From Campylobacter rectus (GTDB lineage: Bacteria > Campylobacterota > Campylobacteria > Campylobacterales > Campylobacteraceae), in assembly GCF_004803795.1 (NCBI RefSeq), contig NZ_CP012543.1, positions 2,507,680-2,571,679 on the forward strand: a stretch of 64,000 nucleotides of DNA, written 5' to 3'. Below the pieces are notes generated by a model. It was given only the letters and a program-made list of their open reading frames with translations. It was not told where the DNA came from and did not search any database. How positions within the stretch are numbered: the first letter of the stretch is position 1; each line of letters starts with the position of its first letter. The position numbers were made by a program, and so were the translations under genes. Positions 7,747 through 17,536 of this stretch are shown here, piece after piece.

Positions 7747-9027
7747 ATGCAAAATTTAGTCTTCATCCAAACCATAAAAGAGAACAAAAACGACCCGCAA
7801 ATTTCCGTTTTGATCAGGGAATTTGCGCTAAGCGAGTTTAGAAAAAGCGTCAAAGGCGCAAAAGGCGACGACGCAAACGCGGCTCTAGCTAAGGAATTCG
7901 AGCAAATTTGCGAGGCGCTAAAGAGCGAGGATCTGCTAAACCGCCAAAACGTCGCCAACCTCATCCAAAGCGCGGGCGACGCGCTCAGCGAAGCAAAAGA
8001 GCAGTACATCCACCGCCTAATCTACGAAAAAGAACAGATCGAGCGACAAATTTATGCGCAAAAAGACGAGATCAAAAACGACGTTCGCGCGCTACTTGAA
8101 AATATGGAAAATTTCATCAGAAATAGCGACCTGGCGGATAAAGAGGAAATTTTAACCGCCATAGACGAAAAAATGCTCTGCGAGCTGCAAATGCTGGGCA
8201 TCCTCAAAGAAACTACCGAAGCGGCGTTTCTAACCGCGATCGAAAAGGGCGACGATGTAAAGGACACGGTGGAGCAAATAGCCAAAAACGTCGTGCTTAG
8301 CGCGATAAACGAGGGCGAAGCGAGCAAAGAGCGCATCCTGGAGATCGCAAGGACGGTCTGCGAGGCGGCGAGCGAGATAGCCGACGTCGATCAGGCATTT
8401 GCCAAAGAGCTAATCGGCGGCGCGATCGGCGGCGTAAAAGAGGCGCTTAGCAAAAAGACCGAGAAGTTTATCGAGGAGATAAAATTTGCTCCCGACGGCC
8501 AAACCTTGCTGGGAAAAGCAAAGGAATTCGTGAGGCTAGAGGAGAGATTTGTGGCGATGCTACATGATATGGCGCGCTCGGATGAGCCGTCTGCTGCCGT
8601 GATAAACGACATCCTAGACGAGTCCGTCGATAGCTACTTGGCTAAATTTAAACGCCTGCAAAACGACGTTTCGCGCCAGATCGAGCTTCAGCTAGAGGAG
8701 CTAAAATTTAACGAAAATATCGATAAATTCGCTAGCCTTGCAGGGGCGAAATTTGAGGAGTTAAAGCGCGAAGTCGGCCAAGCCGGCGATAAATTTAAAG
8801 AAAATTTTAACGCTAAAGAACGCCTCGAAGCGCTCAAAAAAGACATCAGCGACTTTGAAAAAAGAACCGAAGAGAAGCTAAGCGCGATAAATGCGAGCGA
8901 GATCGGCGAAAATCTCAAAGCAAAATCAAAAGAGCTAGGCGAAAAGCTCTACAAAGCCGCCGAAAATCTCATAAAAAACGCCAAAGAAAAGATCAGCAAA
9001 AAAGAGGACGAGAAAAAGGACGAGTGA
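7747..9027 (+). CDS. Long helical (coiled-coil) protein of unknown function
   Basis: 426 residues, almost wholly alpha-helical and charged (Glu/Lys/Ala-rich heptads), with no signal peptide and no membrane segment. The second half repeats amphipathic segments such as AKFEELKREVGQAGDKFKENF and ENLKAKSKELGEKLYKAAENL, resembling apolipoprotein-like or late-embryogenesis-type helices. Start 7747 is preceded by AAGGA with six bases spacing; an upstream TTG (7720) lacks a ribosome-binding site. Nine bases separate it from the DUF493 gene, so probably co-transcribed with moaC. I do not recognise the family. Confidence 0.75.
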   Translation: MQNLVFIQTIKENKNDPQISVLIREFALSEFRKSVKGAKGDDANAALAKEFEQICEALKSEDLLNRQNVANLIQSAGDALSEAKEQYIHRLIYEKEQIERQIYAQKDEIKNDVRALLENMENFIRNSDLADKEEILTAIDEKMLCELQMLGILKETTEAAFLTAIEKGDDVKDTVEQIAKNVVLSAINEGEASKERILEIARTVCEAASEIADVDQAFAKELIGGAIGGVKEALSKKTEKFIEEIKFAPDGQTLLGKAKEFVRLEERFVAMLHDMARSDEPSAAVINDILDESVDSYLAKFKRLQNDVSRQIELQLEELKFNENIDKFASLAGAKFEELKREVGQAGDKFKENFNAKERLEALKKDISDFEKRTEEKLSAINASEIGENLKAKSKELGEKLYKAAENLIKNAKEKISKKEDEKKDE

Positions 9028-9173
9028 GCCCAGCTTTGGCGCATTTGGTTAAATTTGCGCCCGGGTTTTCTTACCCGCTACAAACGGCGGCAAATTTGAC
9101 GCGGTAAATTTACGCTCAAATTTGACTCCGCTAAAACGCCGCAAAAGTCAAATTTAACTCCAAAGGATCAAAA

Positions 9174-10115
9174 ATGAGCATCACCTTTTTCGTCAAAAAT
9201 AAAAAGAAGTTTCTAGTCGGCCTTGCGCCCGTGATGAGCGTAGAGGAGGCGCTGCGCCTGGTGCCGAATTTATCGCAGTTTAACGCGGACGAGGATGACG
9301 AAGAGTTTGACGCCGATGGCTTTTACGGCGCGAAGCTAAGCGAGCTTGACTGCCTCGTTGCCGGCACGGACGGACTTAGCGGACGCGGCTTTGAGATCGG
9401 CTACGAGGACGGCGCATATAACGTCCGCATCGGCACGCCAAGCACCCGCACGGACTGGAAAATCGCTCTAGAGTATCTAAAAAACCTAGCCATAAAAATG
9501 GACGGCGAAATCGTGAGCGAGGACGGAGAGAAATTTAGCGCGCAAAATATCGAAAGCTTTAACTATGAGCACGATATACGCGCGGGGCTGGAGGCGATAG
9601 AGCAAAATTTGCAAAAAGAGGCGCAAATCAGCACTATTTACGGCATAAGAAACGAAGTGTCGTTTGATAAAAAGATCATGACTCGCATCCTTGGCGCGAA
9701 GGATCCCGCAGGCGAATTTAGCAAATTCGTAACCGATATCCAAAACATAGACGCGTATTTTGCAAATCAGATGTTTTATCGCAGAAACGATAACGGCGAG
9801 ATCATCGGACAGTACGTCCTGTCGCAAGGCGTCGTTACCGCGCTGCCGTATGAGCCTAGCGTAGAATATAAAAATTTGCAAATGCTAGGCGACGAAAAAG
9901 TCGCGCGCTGGTCGGTCGCGATATTTGGCGGAGAGGGCGATGATGAGGAAAAATACGAGATCCTAGCGACGCTGAAATATGAAAATTTCATCCAAAATTT
10001 GCCAAAAGTTAAATACGAATTTATCGACGCGAAAAATATCGTCGTAAGCGCGTTTAGTAAAGCAGAATTTGACGAGCTAATCGCAAAATGCGGCGAAGAG
10101 GGGCTAGCGGACTAA
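9174..10115 (+). CDS. DUF4299-like protein
   Basis: 313 residues, acidic, no signal peptide. The start MSITFFVKNKKK and the later VRIGTPSTRTDWKIALEYLKNLA segment fit my recollection of DUF4299 proteins, which have no assigned function. AAAGGA precedes the ATG. The roughly 145-bp gap before it contains only AT/GC-skewed linker sequence. Family assignment moderate. Confidence 0.6.
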   Translation: MSITFFVKNKKKFLVGLAPVMSVEEALRLVPNLSQFNADEDDEEFDADGFYGAKLSELDCLVAGTDGLSGRGFEIGYEDGAYNVRIGTPSTRTDWKIALEYLKNLAIKMDGEIVSEDGEKFSAQNIESFNYEHDIRAGLEAIEQNLQKEAQISTIYGIRNEVSFDKKIMTRILGAKDPAGEFSKFVTDIQNIDAYFANQMFYRRNDNGEIIGQYVLSQGVVTALPYEPSVEYKNLQMLGDEKVARWSVAIFGGEGDDEEKYEILATLKYENFIQNLPKVKYEFIDAKNIVVSAFSKAEFDELIAKCGEEGLAD

Positions 10116-10337
10116 GCCGTTTAGCTAGCGGCGCGATTTGCTCCTCCCTGCGTTAAATTTAAGCGGCAGAGTTAAATTTACGGCCGAAATTTGCCCGCCG
10201 CTTTACCCCAAAACGGAGCTAAATTTGACGCAACATAGATCAAATTCGGCCTCAAATTTAACCCCGATCCCAAAATATTGACTTGCGCCGCCCCTTTAGA
10301 TAAAATCAGGCACAACAAATCACGAAGGAGATCAAAA

Positions 10338-10739
10338 ATGCGAAAATTTTTCCTACCCCTTTTATGTGCCATCATGCTAGGCGGATGCGCTAAGCACGGT
10401 GGCTTAACCACAAATTTCATCCTGGAAAACAAGGAGCTAACCGCGCTCAAAGGCCGTCATATCCTCGATATGCAAAAATACATCGACAGATGGGCAAAGA
10501 TCGAGATAGGCATGCTGTCGAACAAATACTATCTGCAATACGACCCTCAGGTACTACTATCGCAAAATAAATCGTGCAACTTCTACGGCTGCTGGGTGAC
10601 GGGCAATAACTTCAGCACCTACGGCTATATCTACTTCACCACCGACAAGGACGGCTATGTCACCAACTATTCCGAGGACGGCGACGACATAAAGATCGTC
10701 AAGCATATATTTAAAGACCTACTGATACTGGAGAACTAA
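10338..10739 (+). CDS. Small lipoprotein of unknown function
   Basis: 133 residues. Signal peptide MRKFFLPLLCAIMLGGCAKH with lipobox LGGC, so the mature protein would begin at Cys17 and be membrane-anchored. The remainder contains SCNFYGCW and a Tyr-rich stretch. GAAGGAG precedes the ATG. One base separates its stop from the next secreted Sel1-repeat gene, so the two probably form an operon. Confidence 0.75.
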   Translation: MRKFFLPLLCAIMLGGCAKHGGLTTNFILENKELTALKGRHILDMQKYIDRWAKIEIGMLSNKYYLQYDPQVLLSQNKSCNFYGCWVTGNNFSTYGYIYFTTDKDGYVTNYSEDGDDIKIVKHIFKDLLILEN

Positions 10740-10740
10740 G

Positions 10741-11340
10741 ATGAAAAAGACGGTAATAACACTATGCGCATTTGCGATCACTGCAGCGTTTGGGATATCT
10801 AACGCAGATTATGATAAATTTATAGCGCTGGACGATAGCGGAAGATATAAAGAGGCCTTGGCATTGATCAAGCCGCAAGCCGAGGCGGGCGACGGCAGGG
10901 CTGCTGCGCTCGTAGGCTATCTCAATGAGGTGAGATTCAATAATATCGGCGAAGGCGTGAGGTGGTATAAAAAGGGCATGGAGCTAAACGACAGCCTCGC
11001 CCACTCCAATATGGCGCGGATCTACTACCGTATGACGGACTATAAGCTAGCCGCAAAGACTTATGAAAAGGCAAGCCAGCTAGGCGACACGAGCGCGGAT
11101 GCGTCACTAGGAAATATGTATCTAAACGGAATATATTTTAAAAGAGACTATAAAAAAGCGCTCGTCTATATCCAAAAAGCCGTTGCCGACAACGACCCGC
11201 ACGCTCTAACCGATCTAGCTATATGCTACGAGAACAGCTACGGCGTCGCAAGGGATATGAACAAAGCCATAGAGCTCTACAAGCGCGGAGCGGCAGGCGG
11301 TAACGAATACGCCAAAAGGGCGCTAGAGAGGTTGCAGTAA
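10741..11340 (+). CDS. Secreted Sel1/TPR-repeat protein
   Basis: 199 residues: an N-terminal signal peptide (MKKTVITLCAFAITAAFGISNA) followed by about four helical repeats of Sel1 type (for example LGNMYLNGIYFKRDYKKALVY and AICYENSYGVARDMNKAIELYKRGA). Such periplasmic repeats usually mediate protein contacts. Starts one base after the upstream lipoprotein gene. Confidence 0.8.
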   Translation: MKKTVITLCAFAITAAFGISNADYDKFIALDDSGRYKEALALIKPQAEAGDGRAAALVGYLNEVRFNNIGEGVRWYKKGMELNDSLAHSNMARIYYRMTDYKLAAKTYEKASQLGDTSADASLGNMYLNGIYFKRDYKKALVYIQKAVADNDPHALTDLAICYENSYGVARDMNKAIELYKRGAAGGNEYAKRALERLQ

Positions 11341-13072
11341 GCGGGCGGTGCAAAAACCGCTCGTAGGCGGGCGGCTGCTTGAGCGCGTTTGGCCTTGGTT
11401 TGCTCGTCGCCCGCTTGAAATTTATCCACGAGCGGGAGTCGAGCTCGGACGGAGTTTGAAATTTATCCGTAAGCGGGTTTAAACCGATGATGGACGGGTA
11501 TTTTGGCGAAGATGCGCTAGATTTGGAATTTATCCGTAAGCAAGTTCGAGCTAGCATGGTTTAAATTTTATCTTGCCGCCGCTTAAACCTATCCTCAATC
11601 TATGAGCTAAAGCCGAGTCGGCACGGCTTGGAATTCATTCGCGATCCGTGCGCAGGATTTGGCTTGACCGGCTTAAAATTTCCTTTAGTATAATTAAATT
11701 TTATTTTTAGAATGCATCCGGGTTAGCTTGGCTTAAATTTTCATCCGCAACCGGGTTCGAGCTGCCCGACTTGAAATTTTAAGCTTTTTAACAAACCGGC
11801 CGATATCGGCGAGGTTTATCCGCCCACGGTTTGACCCGTCGGCTACGATGCGGCGATACCGACTCTGCGGCGCCGCACGCGATGACTTCGGCCCGCCGCG
11901 AGCCGATTTTAATAGCGCATCCCCGCGCCCAAACTGCAAGATACGGATTTTAAGGCTCGGGCGAATTCGGATCCGAGGTTTATCCGCCGGGCGTTCCGAC
12001 TCGGTTTGGCTTTTGCTTGCGCTGCTTAGTTTTATATATGAGCAAGACCGATCTCGTATCGGCATTTTGATTTTCTCGCTCAACTTAGAATTTAGCTTCT
12101 AGCGCGGTTTGAGGTCTTACGGGTCGGTTTGCGTCGCATTTTTATCCATAGGCAAGGCTCGGCCTCAAATAGCTTAAATTTTCGCTTATAAGCGGATTTG
12201 GGCTAGAGAGATTTTATCCGCAACGGGGATTGTTTTTGTCGGACTCCCGCCTGCCGGATAGCTCAAATTTGACGGATTTGGTTTTATTTTATTTAGCCTT
12301 AGATCGCCGGGAAGTTTTAGCTTGACGAGCCAACCGATACCGGCGGATACGGCGCCCAATAACCCAAAACTCGTAACGGCGCGATTTGCGATACGAGCTT
12401 TGCTGCTTGGCCAATCAAAGCCGGTTCCGCTTATTTCGGCGAGCTTACCGATTTGCGTCTTTATGAAAAAAGCAAAGATGAATGAGCCCTGCGCCGAGCG
12501 ATCTTAGCTAAACAGCACTACTTTTTGGTCACGGCTCGCCCAAAATAAATTTACTTATGCCAAAATTTACGCTTATTTCGCGAAACCTTACGCAAAGCGC
12601 TTAAATTTAGCCTATTTCTCGGCGATACAAATCGTCAATGGTGACGGAGACAAAGGCTGCCGTCTTAAATTTAGCCTAGCCGATACCGCGCCGTCAAAAC
12701 CATCGCCTCTTGAATAAATTTTACCCACCAAAAGCCGAAAATCGCCGTTTATAAACTACTCAAATTTGAGCAAATTTCTACGCAGCAAGTCAAATTTGAG
12801 CCCGCAAATCCAAGATACTTCAAATTTTAGACAAAATCTAAAAGCCCAAGCCCGGCTCAAATTTAACCCGTACAAACCGTCCTGGACGCATTTAAATTTA
12901 CCGTGCGAAAACGGCGCCGAATTCGACTACGCAAGATAAACCGCCGAACGCAAAGCAATCGGCCGTAACACGCTAAATTTATCCAAGTCGAGCTTAAAAT
13001 AACGCTCCCAAACAAGCGGACAAAGCCAAAATAAACTAAGCCGAGGCGAAATCAAACTCGTCGCGCCCGAAT
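11341..13072. repeat. 1.7-kb region without a convincing gene; degenerate repeats
   Basis: No ORF with recognisable protein, start signal or composition. The left half (about 11410-12230) holds degenerate copies of a unit of roughly 35-37 bases with the core TTTATCCG-nAAGCGGG-TTnGAGCT. The clearest starts are near 11417, 11454, 11524, 11733, 12174 and 12210; shorter GGTTTATCCGCC copies lie near 11808 and 11967. The right half (12300-13072) is GC-rich linker with scattered AAATTT words. Short ORFs here are low-complexity and rejected. Confidence 0.5.
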
Positions 13073-13864
13073 TTAATACATAAAAAGTCCCTCGTCCTTC
13101 GCCTCGCCGACCTTGTCCGTCTTCACCCAAGCCGCGATATAGATGAAAAACGAAGCAATCAGGAGAAAGAAGCCAAATATCGCTAAAATCCCGCTCGCCC
13201 ATAGTAGTTCGCCCGCGAAAAAAGTAAAAACATAGATCCGAAAAAGCCCGTTTCTGGTTAGTCGCGCGAGTTCGAAAAAGACCTTCGACCAGACGACGGC
13301 AACGTAGATCAAAAGCAGCAGAGTTACGACAACAACGAGCTTAGCGAGCGGATGTTCTATGCTCGCCATATAGGACGCCAGCGTCGCCGTAACTTGTCCG
13401 ACAAACATCACGATCATCGCTTTGCCGAAATTTACGTGCAAGCTGTCGCTACGAGAGAGTTTCGCGATGCCGCCGAGTGCGAGATAGGTCAGCATAGCGC
13501 CCGCTATCACGGCGAGGTTATCCGCGATTTGCAGCGCCAGTCCCGCGTAACCTGCGATGAAATACGCATAAAATTTAATCGCCGACGGCGCGACACCGGA
13601 GACTATGCCAAGCACTCTTGCTCGCTCAAATACCTCGCTCTCCTTTAGCGCTTGCTTGGTCTCCTTGCTTCTGACGTCTTTCGTCGCGCGTTTTTCGCCC
13701 TCATCCACGACTATAAACACCTCCAGCGCAAATTCTCCGTCGGGTTTAAACGCTACCCGTTCGCCGCCGCTCGGGCGCTGTGAGCGCACCTCCTCGAAGC
13801 TAAATTTATAGTATTTCCCGTCGTCGCCGACTATCATAGTTTCGCTTATCGCTACGCCCTTCAT
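13073..13864 (-). CDS. Multi-pass membrane protein with a soluble N-terminal domain, unknown function
   Basis: 263 residues. The first 70 residues look like a small beta-barrel (MKGVAISETMIVGDDGKYYKF, then VRSQRPSGGERVAFKPDGEFA), reminiscent of the short cold-shock-like N-terminal domains fused to membrane proteins. A linker follows, then four or five transmembrane helices (around FYAYFIAGYAGLALQIADNL, MIVMFVGQVTATLASYMA, VVVVTLLLLIYVAVVW, VFTFFAGELLWASGILAIFGFFLLIASFFIYIA). AAAGGAGACAGG precedes the ATG. Flanked on both sides by long gene-free DNA. I do not recognise the family. Confidence 0.7.
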   Translation of the reverse strand: MKGVAISETMIVGDDGKYYKFSFEEVRSQRPSGGERVAFKPDGEFALEVFIVVDEGEKRATKDVRSKETKQALKESEVFERARVLGIVSGVAPSAIKFYAYFIAGYAGLALQIADNLAVIAGAMLTYLALGGIAKLSRSDSLHVNFGKAMIVMFVGQVTATLASYMASIEHPLAKLVVVVTLLLLIYVAVVWSKVFFELARLTRNGLFRIYVFTFFAGELLWASGILAIFGFFLLIASFFIYIAAWVKTDKVGEAKDEGLFMY

Positions 13865-14978
13865 CCTGTCTCCTTTCGCGTTTTTATCGTTGTTTGCACT
13901 CGGTTTATTTGCATTACTCGCGTAAATTTAGCCCGCACTTAAGATTTCGCCGAATACAAATTTTCAAAAATCGAATTTTAGCTTGGTTTTAGACTTTCGT
14001 CAAATTTGCCCGCTTTATCGGAGCGAGATTTTTTAATGCGTCAAATTTAAGGTTGCGCTACCGACTTTGGCAAATTTGCATTGCGATCCGCGCCGCTTGC
14101 GGTTTTATCTCCGCCGTTTTTGCATAAATTTTACGGTTTGGATTTTTGCAATATCTTACCGCGTATCGCTCCTGCCGTATGTTTTTGACGAGCGAGCGGG
14201 CTATGTCATCGCCGCTTTATGTTTATCGCTTTTTGACGATACTGCGCGACAAATAAGACTTTCGTCGCAAATTCCGCTCCCGTCCCTGCACCAAATTTAT
14301 TCGCATTACCGCACAGATAAATTGATTTGCGCCGATTTAAGCTCATAATCTCTCTGGCTTAAACCCGTAGTGGAAATATTCGCACGGACGGCCTTTTGCT
14401 CGATCGTAACGCTTTTGCCCGCGCAAGACGCCGTCAAAAGCGCCTTTCTTTTACCGAGCTTGAAGTCGCCATACCTCAACGCTCACCGGTTTCGTCGCCG
14501 ACCGATCCGACTTAGTTGCCGTTTTTAAGCATAAATTTTGCTAACGAGCTCGGATTTTTATCAAATTTATGCGATTCATATTCATACGCTAAATTAAGCC
14601 CCAAGCCGCCGTTAAATTTCCTAAATTCGCGTAGCGACTAGCGCTTGCTCATAAAATTCGCGACCGTTTGCTTGCATTTTCAAGATACGGGTTATGCCGC
14701 CTAAAATTTGTCCGATACAAACGCAAATTTGACGCTTAAAACCCTGTCGTTACGCTAAGTCCGCAGGCGCGTGCGGATATTCAAATTTATAACCCAATCT
14801 ATGCAAATTCCGCGCTCTTTTATCCATAAAACGCTCAAACAAAGCTCAAGCCGCCGGCGCCTCTAAAATCAAAGCGCGAGCAAAATCAAAAACCTCTCGC
14901 GCAAAATCGCACAAAACACGCGGCAAAGTCCGAAATTGCGGCAAGGCGCTTCCGCTAAATTTTCGCGTCCGCCAAGCT
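13865..14978. other. 1.1-kb stretch without a supported gene
   Basis: Mixed GC-rich linker with many CAAATTT/AAATTTAGC words; the longest frames are low-complexity with no start signal. I see no RNA gene, terminator or repeat array in it. Confidence 0.5.
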
Positions 14979-15845
14979 CTAATCCAGCCAAATTTTACGG
15001 TTTAGCCGCAGCTCCTCGACGATACGCAAAAAGCCGCCGATCTCGTCTTTGTAAAATCTATTCGCCCCCTTGCCCACAAGCGGACGGCGTAGATCGGGCT
15101 CAAAGTTATCGCGCCCGGTGCGGATCGCTATACAGATTTTGTCCCCGGTTAGCACGATGTTTATAGGGCGGTGAAATCTCGTTTTTAGCAGCTTTAGATT
15201 TTCCATCATGCTAGGCGTGAGCGCGTATCTAGCCTCGATCTGATCGGTCGTATAGACGCGAAATAGCCGCTCAAACTCCGCGTCGTCCATCCTCGCGCGT
15301 TTGCCGCCGTAGTCCTTAAAATCATCCGTCCCGCTGCAAATTTGTGTGACGCCCTTTAGCCGCTTAGGAAAATCCGCGACAAACAAAAGCCCCGCAAAAA
15401 GTATCCTGTGCGTCTCGTTTCCGCGAATATCCTCTTTGATGCTTAGCGCCTCTACGTCGCTAAATTTGACCCGCACGCCCTCTATCTGCCCGAAAATCAG
15501 GTCGTTGCCCGAGTATTTATCGATGTCAAAATCATAAATCATATAAAGATAATCGCTCTCTACGTAGTCGCCCGGATAATACGTGAGACCGCAATCCTCC
15601 ACGATGCTCCTTACGACTTTTCGCTTAAATTTAAAGGTAAAGCTATCGGTAAAAATGCTCTCGAAAAAATAATACATCGCAGCCCCGCAAGCCACAAACG
15701 CGCCCGCGCTAAGAGCGGCGTTTTGCGCGGCTAGATAAAGCAGCCAAGCCACCGCCGTAGCGACAAAAAAGCAGGTGAGCTTTAGCCTAAAAAGCGAGCG
15801 TAAAACCTTTTGCCGCTCAAGCTCTAGCAAGACCAAATCATCCAT
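14979..15845 (-). CDS. DUF3137 membrane protein
   Basis: 288 residues: two N-terminal transmembrane helices (LTCFFVATAVAWLLYLAA and AGAFVACGAAMYYFF) followed by a soluble domain with YVESDYLYMIYDFDIDKYSGNDLIFGQIEGVRVKFSDVEA, typical of DUF3137. DUF3137 genes are often next to lemA; here lemA lies upstream on the same strand but 676 bp away. Function unknown, probably envelope-associated. Confidence 0.75.
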   Translation of the reverse strand: MDDLVLLELERQKVLRSLFRLKLTCFFVATAVAWLLYLAAQNAALSAGAFVACGAAMYYFFESIFTDSFTFKFKRKVVRSIVEDCGLTYYPGDYVESDYLYMIYDFDIDKYSGNDLIFGQIEGVRVKFSDVEALSIKEDIRGNETHRILFAGLLFVADFPKRLKGVTQICSGTDDFKDYGGKRARMDDAEFERLFRVYTTDQIEARYALTPSMMENLKLLKTRFHRPINIVLTGDKICIAIRTGRDNFEPDLRRPLVGKGANRFYKDEIGGFLRIVEELRLNRKIWLD

Positions 15846-16521
15846 TTTCGCTCCTAATTTTTAAATTTTTCTTAAAAAGCTGCTTTTAAAGGGTTTGCAC
15901 GCTCTTTTGGTTACTTTATTTTTCGCCTCTCGGCTATTAGCGCGCATATTTTTTGAGCCTTTTGCCGTAAAATTTTCGCTTGTGGCGACGACCTCTTGAG
16001 CGGCGTTTTACTTTTTTAAGCTTTTTGCCTTTAAGCCGCTTTATTTGCATTTTATTCTCTTCAAACGCTTAAATTCGCAGTTTAGTGCCGTTTTTATCCG
16101 TCCGAATTCACCTTAAATTCAAGCATATCGTTAAAAAGCGATTTACGAGCTCAAATTTAACGATTTGCTAAGCCTTGCTTTTGCGCTTAATTTAGCTTTA
16201 GGGTTTGGGGCGGTGCTTAAATTTACGTTAAATTTCGCTGTTTACCGCTTTTAGTTTTAAAATTCGCTCCGGGTTTAAGCTCAAATTCACGCGCTTTTTC
16301 TTTATCTTGGCAGTAAATTTAGCGTCGTAAAGCCGTTTGAGTTTTAACGAGCAGGGTCTCGCCCGCCTAAATTTAGTCCGAAAACCGCGTCAAATTTAAC
16401 CCAAACTTGCACGATGTTTAGTTCTAAAGCTGCTAACGGCTAAAATTTGAGCAAATTTAGCATCAAATTTTATCGAAATTATAAAATTTCAACTCGAATT
16501 CACGCCGAAATACCTGCAAAT
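15846..16521. other. Gap between lemA and the DUF3137 gene, no gene seen
   Basis: 676 bp of linker rich in AAATTT words. No ORF with a start signal. Its presence separates two genes that are usually adjacent. Confidence 0.5.
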
Positions 16522-17076
16522 TTAGCGGTTAAAGAGCTCATGCACGTCGTGCGGATCGTCTTGACCCTTTGGCACCTCGAAAAATGCCGCCTTATGAAAC
16601 CTCGCCCAGCTAGCGACGATGTTTGAGGGAAACATCTCCACGGCGTTGTTGTAGTCGGTCACGGCGGCGTTGTAGGCGCGGCGCGCGGCGGAGATCTGCT
16701 CCTCGATCTCGTTTAGCGTCTTTTGCAGGTGCATAACGTTTTCGTTGGCTTTGAGCTCGGGGTAGTTCTCGACGACGACGTTGAGCTTTGAGATGAGGTT
16801 TGACAGCTCGCCGTTTAGCGCAAATCTCTGTTCGTCGCCCGCAGCCTTTTGGATGCCGCTTCTAAGCGCGGAAATGTTTTCTAGCAGCTCGCGCTCGTGC
16901 GTGATGTACTGCTTGACGGTGGCGACGAGGTTTGGGATGAGGTCAAAGCGCCTTTTTAGCTGCGTATCGACGCCCGATCTGATGTTTGAGACTTGGTTGC
17001 GCTTGCCTACCAGCGAGTTGTAGACCGAGATAACGATGAGTGCGAGAACGGCGATGATGCCTAGGACGATGTACAT
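16522..17076 (-). CDS. lemA: LemA family protein
   Basis: 184 residues: one N-terminal transmembrane helix (MYIVLGIIAVLALIVISVYN), then the LemA helical core (LVGKRNQVSNIRSGVDTQLKRRFDLIPNLVATVKQY, NVVVENYPELKANENVMHL, ARRAYNAAVTDYNNAVEMFPSNIVA). The short N-out/helix-bundle architecture is standard. Biochemical role unknown. AAAGGAG precedes ATG. Confidence 0.93.
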   Translation of the reverse strand: MYIVLGIIAVLALIVISVYNSLVGKRNQVSNIRSGVDTQLKRRFDLIPNLVATVKQYITHERELLENISALRSGIQKAAGDEQRFALNGELSNLISKLNVVVENYPELKANENVMHLQKTLNEIEEQISAARRAYNAAVTDYNNAVEMFPSNIVASWARFHKAAFFEVPKGQDDPHDVHELFNR

Positions 17077-17536
17077 TTTTGCTCCTTTGATTTTTTGGGG
17101 CTGATTATAGCCAAATGGGGCTAAAATTTTAAATTTCGAGGACGAAAAGTAAGGTTTGACGGATAAAAACGGAGGCTAAAATTTATCCGCATTTGTCTTG
17201 TAGCTCACTCTCAAGCCTTAGCTTATCGGCATTTTTCTTTAGCGATCAAATTTTGCCTGCTAAAGCGATGAGCGAAAATACGCGATGCATAAATGCAAAA
17301 GAAAACAAGCGGCGGCACGAAAACGCAAACGAGGCAAAGTAAAAGATAGCGATTAAGAGCTAAATTTGTCTGCGTTTTTGTTTATTTTGTCCGTCGCTCG
17401 GCAAAGAAATTTTAAAGAGCGGATTTAAGCCTGCGATATGATCTTGGCCGATCGGAGATAAATTTTTTGATTTAAGCGGTAATTTTAGCCCGCAAACCGC
17501 GCAAAAATGCAAATTTGCAGGCTAAATTTGTAAAAT
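17077..17536. other. 460-bp gap between typA and lemA, no gene seen
   Basis: Linker DNA; no ORF with start signal and no clear terminator. Confidence 0.45.

Noticed and set aside
11219..12507. Frames of 60-116 codons in the repeat-rich gap
   Set aside because: Arg/Pro/Ser-rich low-complexity translations, overlapping on both strands, without start signals.
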